From an uncultured Lachnospiraceae bacterium (GTDB taxonomy: Bacteria > Bacillota > Clostridia > Lachnospirales > Lachnospiraceae): a DNA stretch of 61,462 bases. The position numbers were made by a program, and so were the translations under genes. The notes under the pieces are model-generated. The model was not told where the DNA came from. It was given only the letters and a program-made list of their open reading frames with translations, and did not search any database. This document shows, piece by piece, positions 49,681 to 58,649 of this stretch. The stretch covers positions 1 to 61,462 of the forward strand of contig CANQRR010000015.1 of NCBI GenBank assembly GCA_947626285.1. The letters are read 5' to 3'. Position 1 is the first letter of the stretch, and each line of letters starts with the position of its first letter.

Positions 49681-51483
49681 CTATTTTTTCTTCAGCGAAT
49701 AATCGCAGGTCATCAGCGAAAAATTCGGATTGTAGTAAGGGTCGCCGGCGTCCAGAAACTTCTGCCAGCGTTTTTTCATAAAATCGATCTCGCCCTTGAA
49801 GCGCAGCTGCTTCTCCGGCGTGTCCTCGTAGCCGCGGGTCTTCGACTCGTAGTGGTACATCTCCACGTTCGGCTCGTAGACGACCAGATAGCCCTTTTCC
49901 CGCACCCGCAGACAGAAATCAATGTCATTGAACGCGATCGCAAGCTTCTCGTCAAAGCCGCCCGCCGCCTCCCACGCGCGCCGGTCCACCATCATACAGG
50001 CCGCCGTCACGGCGCTCAAGTCCTGCTGCAGGATCGCCTTGCGCAGATAACCGCTGCGCTCCCTGGGCATGCCGACAAACAGCGCGCCGGCCACGCCGCC
50101 GATCCCAACGATCACGCCCGCGTGCTGGATCGTATTGTCCGGGAAATACAGTCTCGCCCCGACGATCCCCACCCGGCTGCGCATGCACTGCCCAAGCAGA
50201 AGCTCCAGCCAGTCCGGCGTGATGACCGTGATGTCGTTGTTCAGGCAGACGATATAATCGCCCTTCGCGTGCGCGTATCCGAAATTGTTGAGGGCGGAAT
50301 AGTTGAAGCCCTCTTTCCAATATAATACCCGAATACCGTCTTTTCCGTCAATCTCTTTGTAATAGGCAAAAGTTTCCGGCTCGGTGCTGTTGTTCTCTAT
50401 GATCAGAATTTCATAATTGCGGTAGGTACTCTTGCTCCGGATCGAATCCAGACAGCTTTTCAGCGTCTCGACCTCGTCCTTGTTCGGGATCACGATCGAA
50501 ACCAGCGGCTCGCCGGGCAGGACATACTTCACGCGGTAGAAGCCCGGGAACTTCGTGTCCGTCACCTCCGCATCCTCCCCGCAGCGCCGGATGTGCGCAA
50601 GCACCGCCCGCTTTCCGGCGTCGTAAGCGTATTTCTTGCTCAACGGGTTGTCCGCGGTAGAGGCCGCGTGCACTCTCCAGTGGTAGAGCACTTTCGGAAT
50701 GTGCGCGATCTTTTGCGCCTGCTCCACGCAGCGGAACAGAAACTCGTGATCCTGCGCCCCGTCGAACGCGTCGTCCAGGCCGCCCACCTGGTCGATCAGC
50801 GCGCGCCGCACCGTCAGAAGATGACAGATATAGTTGTTCGCGCGCAACAGGTCCAGATTGAAATCCGGCTTCAGATTCGGCTGATAGCGCTCACCCGTTT
50901 CACCCTTGATCTTGTCCTCGTCCGTGTAGATAAGATCCGCGCCGGAGCGCGCGATCTCCGATGCAACTTCGTACAGGGCGTCCTCTGTCAGGAGATCGTC
51001 GTGGTCGAAAAACGTGATGTAATCGCCGGACGCCATCCCTATGGCGATGTTCGTGTTGCCCGAAAGGCCCAGATTTTTTTCCAGCTTCTGATAGCGGATC
51101 CTCTCATCCGAAAGGTACTCGGCGACCGTCTTCTGCGTCGCCGCGGAATCGGAGCTTCCGTCCGCCAGGCAGAGCTCCCAGTGCGGATAAGTCTGCCCCT
51201 GCACCGACGCGATCATCTCGCGCAGAAAGTTCTCCGGCGTGTTGTAGAGCGGGACGACGACGCTGATCCGCGGCGGGTCCGCCCATTTCTTCTTTCTCTG
51301 GGCTTCCAGCTGCGCGGGTGTCGGCGCATTCTGCTCACACCACTGTGTGTAGTCGGCCTCGACCTCCTCCATGCGCTCGGCAAGCCGCACGCGAAACTCC
51401 CGGAAGCCGTATTGCTTCAGATAAGAAAGCCCTTTTTTTACGGTATAGAAATTTAAACTTTTCAGCACTTTCCGGACGTCCAT
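49681..51483 (-). CDS. Two-domain family 2 glycosyltransferase
   Basis: 600 residues holding two GT-A domains. The first (about 68-300) has PRISVVVPLYNTPENFLREM, DHDDLLTEDALYEV and DLIYTDEDKI. The second (about 325-560) has PLVSIVIPNKDEVETLKSC, IENNSTEPET, CLNNDITVITPDWLE and FNDIDFCLRVREKGY. Residues 1-65 are a helical, charged lead. Such tandem enzymes can add two sugars in turn, or use one domain only for binding; both domains here keep acidic metal-site residues. It is followed by the gene at 48674 and preceded by the wecE-like gene in the operon. Confidence 0.88.
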   Translation of the reverse strand: MDVRKVLKSLNFYTVKKGLSYLKQYGFREFRVRLAERMEEVEADYTQWCEQNAPTPAQLEAQRKKKWADPPRISVVVPLYNTPENFLREMIASVQGQTYPHWELCLADGSSDSAATQKTVAEYLSDERIRYQKLEKNLGLSGNTNIAIGMASGDYITFFDHDDLLTEDALYEVASEIARSGADLIYTDEDKIKGETGERYQPNLKPDFNLDLLRANNYICHLLTVRRALIDQVGGLDDAFDGAQDHEFLFRCVEQAQKIAHIPKVLYHWRVHAASTADNPLSKKYAYDAGKRAVLAHIRRCGEDAEVTDTKFPGFYRVKYVLPGEPLVSIVIPNKDEVETLKSCLDSIRSKSTYRNYEILIIENNSTEPETFAYYKEIDGKDGIRVLYWKEGFNYSALNNFGYAHAKGDYIVCLNNDITVITPDWLELLLGQCMRSRVGIVGARLYFPDNTIQHAGVIVGIGGVAGALFVGMPRERSGYLRKAILQQDLSAVTAACMMVDRRAWEAAGGFDEKLAIAFNDIDFCLRVREKGYLVVYEPNVEMYHYESKTRGYEDTPEKQLRFKGEIDFMKKRWQKFLDAGDPYYNPNFSLMTCDYSLKKK

Positions 51484-51559
51484 GCAGTCCTCCGCGATCT
51501 GATGTCTTCCGCGAACTCTGCCCGCTCACCCGGCAGGTACGCGTATGTACAAAACAGCG

Positions 51560-52687
51560 TTACGAAAAGAATCCGTGGATCGCGTCCACGACCTTTTCGC
51601 GCTCCTCCTGCTTCAGCCCGTAGAACATCGGGAGCCTAAGCAGACGCTCGCTGTCCTTCGTCGTGTAGCGGTCCTCGCCGTGGAAACGGCCGAACTGCCG
51701 GCCGGCCGGAGCCGAATGCAGCGGCACGTAGTGGAACACCGAATGGATCTCCCGCTCGCGCAGGTAGTCGATCAGAGCAGCCCTCGTGGGCTCGTCCTTC
51801 AGCTTAATGTAATACATATGCGCGTTGTGCTTCGCGTAGTCCGGCACAAACGGCTGCTCCAGATACTCCTTGTCCGCCAGGTCCTTCAGGTTCGCATGGT
51901 AGAAGTCATACGTCGCCATGCGGTCCGCGTTGATCGCTTCGGCGCACTCAAGCTGCGCCCAGAGATACGCCGCGTTCATGTCGCTCGGCAGATAGGAAGA
52001 GCCGTAGCTGACCCAGGTGTATTTGTCGATCTGCCCGCGGAAGAATTTGCTCCGGTTCGTTCCCTTCTCCCGGAGGATCTCCGCCTCCTCGATCTTGTCG
52101 TCCCGGTTGAATACGACGGCGCCGCCCTCGCCCATTGAAAAATTCTTCGTCTCGTGGAAGCTGTAGCAGCCGAAGTCGCCGATCGTGCCAAGGGCCCGTC
52201 CCTTGTAATACGCGTCCACGCCCTGCGCCGCGTCCTCCACGACCTGCAGGCCGTGCCGCTTCGCGATGTCCATGATCTCATCCATCGCGCATGCGACCCC
52301 CGCGTAATGGACGGGGGCGATCACCTTTGTGCGCTCGGTGATGGCGTCCTCGATCAGCTTCTCGTCGATGTTCATTGTGTCCGGACGGACGTCCACGAAC
52401 ACCAGCGTCGCCCCGCGCTGTACAAAGGCGTCCGCGGTCGAACAGAAGGTGTACGACGGCAGGATCACCTCGTCCCCCGGGCCGATCCCGGTCAGGTGCG
52501 CGGCCATCTCCAGCCCGTGCGTGCACGACGTCGTCAGCAGCACATGCTTCACATGGAAGCGCTCCGACATCCAGGCGGAGCACTGCCTCGTAAATCTGCC
52601 GTCCCCGCTGATCTTGCCCGCGTCGACGGCCTGCTTCATATATTCAAATTCTTTCCCCGTGAACGGGGGCGCGTTAAAATACAGCAT
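51560..52687 (-). CDS. wecE: dTDP-4-amino-4,6-dideoxyhexose transaminase (WecE/RffA type)
   Basis: 375 residues from the ATG at 52687. DegT/DnrJ/EryC1/StrS fold: FNAPPFTGKEFEYM at the start, SCTHGLEMAAHLTGIGPGDEVILPSYTFCSTA, VEDAAQGVDAYYKG, and the PLP lysine in CYSFHETKNFSMGEGGAVV. The FNAPP/GKE start and EKGTNRSKFFRGQIDKYTWV are characteristic of WecE/RffA, which make dTDP-Fuc4N from the 4-keto sugar with glutamate. It is the first gene of the operon and suggests that the polymer contains a 4-amino-4,6-dideoxyhexose. The dTDP-glucose synthesis genes are not in the window. Confidence 0.88.
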   Translation of the reverse strand: MLYFNAPPFTGKEFEYMKQAVDAGKISGDGRFTRQCSAWMSERFHVKHVLLTTSCTHGLEMAAHLTGIGPGDEVILPSYTFCSTADAFVQRGATLVFVDVRPDTMNIDEKLIEDAITERTKVIAPVHYAGVACAMDEIMDIAKRHGLQVVEDAAQGVDAYYKGRALGTIGDFGCYSFHETKNFSMGEGGAVVFNRDDKIEEAEILREKGTNRSKFFRGQIDKYTWVSYGSSYLPSDMNAAYLWAQLECAEAINADRMATYDFYHANLKDLADKEYLEQPFVPDYAKHNAHMYYIKLKDEPTRAALIDYLREREIHSVFHYVPLHSAPAGRQFGRFHGEDRYTTKDSERLLRLPMFYGLKQEEREKVVDAIHGFFS

Positions 52688-52780
52688 TTTCCTCTTCTCC
52701 CGAACGACGCGCGGCAAACGCGCGTCTTTTTCTCAAATACTGAAAATAAGAATAAAAGTAAACATAAATCGACAACTACA

Positions 52781-52809
52781 ATAATAGTAAAAGAACGCTT
52801 TTCTGTCAA
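52781..52809 (-). promoter_or_regulatory. Sigma-A promoter of the polysaccharide operon
   Basis: Minus strand TTGACA (52809-52804), 17 bases, TATTAT (52786-52781). It stands about 95 bases upstream of wecE and can serve the seven-gene run wecE to glmS. Confidence 0.75.
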
Positions 52810-52875
52810 GTCGTTACTGTTCACTCCGTTCACAGCAACAAGCGCTTTGGCCGGTCTGAACAGCAACGTCAAGTC
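52805..52875. promoter_or_regulatory. Repeated motifs between the divergent wecE and yfhO promoters
   Basis: Three related 11-mers occur: GTTACTGTTCA (52813-52823; minus reading TGAACAGTAAC), TTCACAGCAAC (52829-52839) and TGAACAGCAAC (52857-52867). A direct repeat GTCAAGTC stands at 52805-52812 and 52868-52875. The arrangement suggests an operator cluster for one regulator acting on both divergent promoters. Confidence 0.5.
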
Positions 52876-52879
52876 AATC

Positions 52880-52908
52880 TTTCCATTTCCATTATTCCAT
52901 GATAAAAT
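52880..52908 (+). promoter_or_regulatory. Probable promoter of the YfhO-like gene
   Basis: TTTCCA (52880-52885), 17 bases, TAAAAT (52903-52908). The -35 box is poor. A strong hairpin, GCGGTTTCC / GGAAGCCGC (52950-52975), follows in the leader just before the AAGGAG site. Confidence 0.5.
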
Positions 52909-52997
52909 ACACATATCGTTCAAATAATTGACATGCACAGCGATCCGCCGCGGTTTCCCTTCCGGCGGAAGCCGCCCGTACATAGAAGGAGATCCAT

Positions 52998-55736
52998 ATG
53001 CCAAAGACAAAGCGACTGATCCACTCCCGGAATATCCGCTCGCTCCTGATCCTGTGGGGAGCTACCGCGATCAGCATTCTCATCATTTTCCGCCCGTTCC
53101 TGTTCGGGGACAGCCTCGTCGTCTTCAACGACGCGGGTTCTGACACCAGGCAGCAGTATCTGATGCAGCACGCCACGATCGTGAATCACCTGAGGGAAGG
53201 CAATCTCTCTTTCTGGGACATGGGGCTCGGCTTCGGGGCCAGCATGTTCGCGCTGAACCTGTTTAACATCTTTCTGATCCCGGTCTACGCGGCGGGGGCG
53301 CTGCTCGGGAGCGGGCATATCCCGACTTTCCTGCTCTTCATGATGATTGCGCAGTTCTTTCTTGCGGGCACGTTCTGTTACCTGTTTCTGAACTGTTTTT
53401 CCCTGTCGGAGCCCGGCAAGGTCATCGCCTCCTATCTGTACGCGTTTTGCGGTTATCTGCTCGTATGGGGGCAGCACTATCACTTCGGCGCTTACGTGGT
53501 GTTCCTGCCGTTCCTGCTATTCCTGCTGGAGCGCGCGATGCGGCGAAAACGCTTCAGCCCGGCCGTGCCGCTTTTTGTTGCGGTCATGATCTGCAGCGGC
53601 ACCTACATGTCCTACATGTCGTTCCTGATGGCGGGAGCTTACCTCCTGTATCGGGCGATTCTCGAAGACGGGACGCCCGCGCGGCGCGTGCGGCTCTTTC
53701 TGGCGCGCTGCGGAGAGATCCTGCTCGGGCTGGGACTCGGCGCGGTCATTTTTCTTCCGTCCGCGCGTTTCCTCACCTCGGTGAGCTCGCGGCTGAGCTC
53801 TGGCAGCTCCCTTGCGGAACGCGTTTTGCAGTACTGTTCTTTGTTCCCGGCTGATTTTTACAAGACCGCTTTTCTGCGCTTCTTCTCGACCGCGTTTGAG
53901 GGCATCGCGCAGTACGGCGGCTACTCGAATTTCTATGAGGCGCCGGTGCTGTTTTTCTCCGTGCTGTTCGTGATCCTCCTGCCGCAGTATGTCGTCTCGA
54001 TCCGCAGGCAGAACGTTTCCCGGAAGGCAAAGGCGCTCCAGTATCTCGCCGTTCTGTTTTTCGTATTCTGCATGTTCGTACGGCTGGGATCGGCTGTGTT
54101 CAACGCCTTCGCCTACCCGTTCTCGCGGCACTCGTTTGTCTTCATGCCGCTGTTCGCGCTCGTGACGGCGCGGACACTCGACGACATCCGACTTCGCCGG
54201 CGCATCAGCATCCCGGCGCTCGTCCTATCCGCCGCGCTCATCGTGTGCGCTTGCGCTGTGGCGCTTCCCCGGCTCTCCGCCGCGGAACCGTACGGCTGGG
54301 ACATCGTGACCGACGTGATCGTCACAGGGGCGCTCGGCGCTGTGATGATCGTGCTGCTTGTGCTGCTCTCCCGCAGGAGCCATAGTTCAGAAAACATGAA
54401 ACACGACCGGATTTGCCGCATCGTCACGGCCCTGCTCTTTCTCTGCGTTATGACAAACGTCATCGGAGAGGGCCTGCTCTGCTACGACGCGCGGGACGCG
54501 CTCACCACTACGAACGCGGATTACTGGGGGCCTCTGTATGATCCCGATGTGGACTCCGCGCTCGCCTGGCTCAAGGAAAACGATCCGACTTTCTGGCGAC
54601 TGGAAAAAGACTACTACGCCGGGAGCTACTGCATGGACGGCCTGGAGCAGGGATACCGCGGCATCAGCGCTTACAACTCCACGCCCAACCGCAACATTGA
54701 GGAGTTTGTCAATCTCGTGATCCCGAATTTCCCACTCATGGCGCGCTATGAGTACACGTTCCGCCAGATCGGTTACTACGGCGGCCACAGCACCCTGTTC
54801 GGCATCAAATACCTGCTCTCGCGGGATTCCGCCCCCAGGCTGGACGACTTCCGGCAGATCGGCCGGTTCGGGAATCTCTATCTCTACCAAAACGACGACG
54901 TGTCCTCCTTCGCCCGCTTCTATACGAAGACCGGCGACAGCGCGGTGCTAAAGGGTGCGTACGGAAAGGCGGATTTGGAGACGATGCTGCTGGATGTAGC
55001 GCTGCTGGATGCGGATGCTGACGACAATACTTTCCTCAGCCCCGATGAACTGCTCACGCAGTACGCTCTGACAGAGATCGCCGCGCTCGACGATATCACG
55101 GCGGACGGAAGTACGGATTCCGTACCTCTGAGCCTCGATCCGATGGATCTTACCGGTTATGAACATGTGTATCTGGAGTTTGACATCGAAACCCCGGCTG
55201 TCTGCGACTTTGCGCTGAACCCCGGAAGCACGATGGAATACCTCTTCCGAACCAAGGCGGGAGAAATCACACACGTGCAGATGCCGGTGCCTTCCTTCTG
55301 CAGGACCTTCCGGCTGCACAGCTACAGCGGCCCATTCTCCGCGCAGATCAGCCACATCCGTCTGCTCGGCTCGAAGACTGCTCCGTCAGAAACGCCGCAG
55401 GCCGACATCGTTGTCAACGACACGGCAAACGATTCGCAGCTCTCCGGCACCGTCTCGACTAAAGAAGACGGCCTCCTCTTCCTCCCGCTCCCGTATGAAG
55501 ACGGCTGGACCGCCGCCGTGGACGGAACTGAAACAGAGCTTCTGCCTACGGACGTCGGCTTCATCAGCATCCCCGTGACTGCAGGCGACCACAGCTTCAC
55601 GCTCACCTATCGCCAGCCGTGGATGCGGGAAGGGCTCTGCGTCAGCATTTTCTCGTTTGTTCTCTGGGCAATACTTGTTATTCTTCAAAAGCGGAAAATA
55701 AAGCACACTACAAAAAATGGGCGGACTACAGCATAA
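52998..55736 (+). CDS. YfhO-family integral membrane protein
   Basis: 912 residues, ATG preceded by AAGGAG. About a dozen membrane spans fill residues 18-480, with the family segments FNDAGSDTRQQYLMQH, LSFWDMGLGFGASMFA and CGYLLVWGQHYHFGAYVVFLP. A large extracytoplasmic domain (about 490-880) of beta-rich sequence follows, then a last span (IFSFVLWAILVILQKRK). YfhO proteins are GT-C-like and take part in glycosylating lipoteichoic acid or other surface polymers with polyprenyl-linked sugars. The divergent position from the polysaccharide operon supports that role. The stop codon lies in the loop of the terminator. Confidence 0.87.
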   Translation: MPKTKRLIHSRNIRSLLILWGATAISILIIFRPFLFGDSLVVFNDAGSDTRQQYLMQHATIVNHLREGNLSFWDMGLGFGASMFALNLFNIFLIPVYAAGALLGSGHIPTFLLFMMIAQFFLAGTFCYLFLNCFSLSEPGKVIASYLYAFCGYLLVWGQHYHFGAYVVFLPFLLFLLERAMRRKRFSPAVPLFVAVMICSGTYMSYMSFLMAGAYLLYRAILEDGTPARRVRLFLARCGEILLGLGLGAVIFLPSARFLTSVSSRLSSGSSLAERVLQYCSLFPADFYKTAFLRFFSTAFEGIAQYGGYSNFYEAPVLFFSVLFVILLPQYVVSIRRQNVSRKAKALQYLAVLFFVFCMFVRLGSAVFNAFAYPFSRHSFVFMPLFALVTARTLDDIRLRRRISIPALVLSAALIVCACAVALPRLSAAEPYGWDIVTDVIVTGALGAVMIVLLVLLSRRSHSSENMKHDRICRIVTALLFLCVMTNVIGEGLLCYDARDALTTTNADYWGPLYDPDVDSALAWLKENDPTFWRLEKDYYAGSYCMDGLEQGYRGISAYNSTPNRNIEEFVNLVIPNFPLMARYEYTFRQIGYYGGHSTLFGIKYLLSRDSAPRLDDFRQIGRFGNLYLYQNDDVSSFARFYTKTGDSAVLKGAYGKADLETMLLDVALLDADADDNTFLSPDELLTQYALTEIAALDDITADGSTDSVPLSLDPMDLTGYEHVYLEFDIETPAVCDFALNPGSTMEYLFRTKAGEITHVQMPVPSFCRTFRLHSYSGPFSAQISHIRLLGSKTAPSETPQADIVVNDTANDSQLSGTVSTKEDGLLFLPLPYEDGWTAAVDGTETELLPTDVGFISIPVTAGDHSFTLTYRQPWMREGLCVSIFSFVLWAILVILQKRKIKHTTKNGRTTA

Positions 55737-55752
55737 TAGTAGTCCGCCTTTT
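55720..55752. terminator. Bidirectional terminator between yfhO and the large glycosyltransferase
   Basis: GGCGGACTAC (55720-55729) pairs with GTAGTCCGCC (55739-55748). TTTT follows on plus, and on minus the stem is followed by CATTTTTTG. The two converging genes share it. Confidence 0.85.
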
Positions 55753-55769
55753 GGAAACCTTCTATCCTT

Positions 55770-58583
55770 TTACTTCTTCTGCAACACTTTCTTCGCCTGC
55801 TTCTTGATCTGCTCCTTGAACGGGATGTTCGCGTCCGCGATCTTCCGCGCGACGCGGTAGGCCGATGTCCCTTTCATCACCTCAATGGATGACTTGAGCG
55901 CCGCGTTCTGCTGGCGCAGGCGGTTCATCTCTGCGACGCCGCCCCGGCCGGCCACAGTCGGATTCGCAAGCGCAAGCCCCTGGAAAATAAAATCGTAGTC
56001 CACCTCGCCATAGTGTGCCTCGTTCACCTGCTGTTTCCCGGTCCGCTCGGCTTCGACATCTCGTTTTTCGTCGCATACAGAACCGACCTTTTGCACAGAC
56101 TCATCTTCCTGCGCGGATTCTGTATTCAAAATATTTCCCTCTCCTTCCAATAGCTCCGCGTATAGCGCGCGGTACTCGCCGCACATTTCCGCAACACTCT
56201 TCAATTTAATCTGCGCGACCGCCGCCTTCTTTCGCGCGTAATCCTCCGGATCATTTTTGATCTTGTGCAGCAGCTCCAACACTTCTTCCGGCTTCGCGTC
56301 GGGCTTCACCAGCCAGCCGCCGCCCGTTTTGCGAATGCGCTCTCCCACCGCGCCGATGTCGGTGCCAAGCACCGGGATGCCGTTCATCCATGCCTCGGAG
56401 ACCGTGTAGCAGAACGTCTCCGGCCAGACCGGCGGGATGCAGACCACATCGATCTCGTTGTCCGATAGAAGCTGCGGAAGCTCCTCTTTTTTATAGGTTG
56501 AACTGAAGAAACAGTTGTCCTGACGGATCTCTCCGACGCGCTTGTCGCCGATCACCCCCAGCACAAACCAGTTGATCTCCGTCTTGTCCAACGGAATCAA
56601 ACCCAGAGCCATTAAACTGCCCTTCTGCGGCACCATGCCGCCAAGGAACGCCACGTTGAGCCGCCCTTCTTTTCCGAACCTGCGCCGGTAGACGCTCTTC
56701 GCGCTCTTGCCGTCCGTGTAGACTTTGCCCGCGTGCTTCACGTAGACGTTGACCCGCACCGGGCCGTCGGAGAGCACATCCGAACTGACGCGCAGATTGA
56801 TCCCGCACATCAGCGCGTCCGGATTTCCAAACGCGTCCACGATGTCCGGCCTCGCCTTTTTATGCACAAGGAAGCAATCCTTCCTGCCGCCCGCGTCCGC
56901 AAGCTCCACAAAGATCTCCGTCTCCGTGTTCGGCACGCCCTCCAGATAAGCCCAGCCCTCAATGTCGTTCAACCCCTGCTCCGCGCTGAGCACCCGGTCC
57001 AGACGCACCTTCAGTTTTGAATTTTTCACCGCGCCCTCCGGAGAAGACACATGGGTCACCTCGCGCTCCAGCTTGTCCTCACCGTGCTCGATCACGCGAC
57101 AGTTCTCCAAATCCGGGAAGTACTGCAGAAAAATATCCTTCGCGCTCTCGGACGGGAAGATCAGCTCCCGGCACATGCGCAGCGCGCTGCCGTGCTCTCT
57201 GCGCCAGAGCTTCAGATAATCTTCCTGCGGCACGATCCCACGCTTCTTCCACAGGCAGGCCGCGCAGCGCTCCCTGCGCTCCTCGTCGGTCATGGCCGCA
57301 TCCTGCGGCGCGCAAAATTTCCCCTCCGCATCCAGCAGAAGGATCGTCGGGCAGGCATAGTAATAGTCATGCATCGTCGCGATCACCGGGATCCCAAGCG
57401 CTCGCGCCGCGTCGTAGATCTCCAGCGAAAGATCCTGCGTGTGGTGCACGTGGATCAGATCGATGGAAAACGCCCGCAGCACCTGCTCGCAGATCCTGCG
57501 GATCTCCTTGTCGTGGAATACCGGGAACTTCGGAGCCTCTCCGATCTGAAATTTCAGCAGGATCTCCTCCCGGTCCGTGTAGGTCGTCACGCACAGCGCA
57601 TCGTCGTCCCGCGCCATCACGAACACGTTGTACTCGTCGCGCAGCCCTTCCATCAGCTCGCGCACATGGATCTGCGTGCCTCCAATGCTGTTGAACGCAT
57701 GCTCCCGGAAATCAAGGTGCAGGAAGTACAGCAGGTTCTTTTTCCCGTTGTGCAGCTTCATGTAAAGGATGATATTGTCTCGAATCTCCTGATCCGGATT
57801 TTCCATGCAGTACAGATGATTTGCCCGCATCTGCTCCGGGTAACGCTCCTCAAGGATCGCCGTGTGCGCGTCCAGAAGCGCCTGTTTCTCCGCCGTGTCG
57901 AACGAAGCCGTCCCCTTGTGGTAAACAAAAGTATCGTCGCACATCACATGATGATAGCCCGCCTGCTCTGCGCGGTTGCAGAAATCGTTCTCCTCGCCGT
58001 AACCGCGCCCGAAGGTCTCCGCGTCAAAGTTCCCGATGTCGTCGATCACGCAGCGTTTGATGAACATGCAGAAACCCACCGCGACCGTAATCCGGGGATA
58101 ACGCCTGAGGCTGCAGCGCTCGATCAGCGCCGCGTACTCGTCGATCGTCAGCCCCTCCGGCAACGGATTGTCCTGACACATCACTGGCACCGAACAGAGC
58201 GTCGCGCTGTTAGACAGCGGCGTCACTGTCGCGATGCTCTCGTCACGGTACGCGCATTCGACGATCTTGTCCAGCCATCCCGCCGTGACGACTGTATCGG
58301 CGTTCAGCAGAAGGACGTCCCGGTCCTGCGTGAGCGCCATGCCCTTGTTCACGTTCCCGGAAAAACCCAGATTTTTCTCGTTGTGCAACACCAGCGTGTG
58401 CTCGTCCGCAAATGAATCAAGATACGGCCGGATGCGCTCGTCCGGACTGCAGTCGTTGATCAGGACCAGCCTGTGTTTCGCAAGGTCCGTGTGCTTCTTT
58501 ATGCTCGGGATGCAGCGCTGCAGGTCCTCATATCCGTTATAAACGGGGACGATGATGTCCACCGCGTCTGTTTTTCTGTTCAT
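55770..58583 (-). CDS. Large glycosyltransferase with family 2 and family 4 domains
   Basis: 937 residues from the ATG at 58583, which has GGAGG six bases upstream. Residues 1-265 are a GT-A/family 2 domain: VDIIVPVYNGYEDLQRC, EKNLGFSGNVNKGM, LLNADTVVTAGWLD, GYGEENDFCNRAEQAGY. Residues 285-500 form the first half of a GT-B/family 4 enzyme (HAFNSIGGTQIHVRELM, IDLIHVHHTQD, ATMHDYYYACP). A beta-rich segment (about 525-650) interrupts it. The second half (650-800) has FLGGMVPQKGSLMAL and the donor-site EAWMNGIPVLGTDIGAVGERI. A coiled-coil-like tail ends the protein. It can probably add two different sugars to a surface polymer. It is preceded by the AbiE genes and followed by the shared terminator. 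Confidence 0.87.
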   Translation of the reverse strand: MNRKTDAVDIIVPVYNGYEDLQRCIPSIKKHTDLAKHRLVLINDCSPDERIRPYLDSFADEHTLVLHNEKNLGFSGNVNKGMALTQDRDVLLLNADTVVTAGWLDKIVECAYRDESIATVTPLSNSATLCSVPVMCQDNPLPEGLTIDEYAALIERCSLRRYPRITVAVGFCMFIKRCVIDDIGNFDAETFGRGYGEENDFCNRAEQAGYHHVMCDDTFVYHKGTASFDTAEKQALLDAHTAILEERYPEQMRANHLYCMENPDQEIRDNIILYMKLHNGKKNLLYFLHLDFREHAFNSIGGTQIHVRELMEGLRDEYNVFVMARDDDALCVTTYTDREEILLKFQIGEAPKFPVFHDKEIRRICEQVLRAFSIDLIHVHHTQDLSLEIYDAARALGIPVIATMHDYYYACPTILLLDAEGKFCAPQDAAMTDEERRERCAACLWKKRGIVPQEDYLKLWRREHGSALRMCRELIFPSESAKDIFLQYFPDLENCRVIEHGEDKLEREVTHVSSPEGAVKNSKLKVRLDRVLSAEQGLNDIEGWAYLEGVPNTETEIFVELADAGGRKDCFLVHKKARPDIVDAFGNPDALMCGINLRVSSDVLSDGPVRVNVYVKHAGKVYTDGKSAKSVYRRRFGKEGRLNVAFLGGMVPQKGSLMALGLIPLDKTEINWFVLGVIGDKRVGEIRQDNCFFSSTYKKEELPQLLSDNEIDVVCIPPVWPETFCYTVSEAWMNGIPVLGTDIGAVGERIRKTGGGWLVKPDAKPEEVLELLHKIKNDPEDYARKKAAVAQIKLKSVAEMCGEYRALYAELLEGEGNILNTESAQEDESVQKVGSVCDEKRDVEAERTGKQQVNEAHYGEVDYDFIFQGLALANPTVAGRGGVAEMNRLRQQNAALKSSIEVMKGTSAYRVARKIADANIPFKEQIKKQAKKVLQKK

Positions 58584-58649
58584 GGCTTCCCTCCGGGTGC
58601 TTTCGTCCAATTATAGCGGCCTTGGAATGAAAAATCAATCTTCATATCT

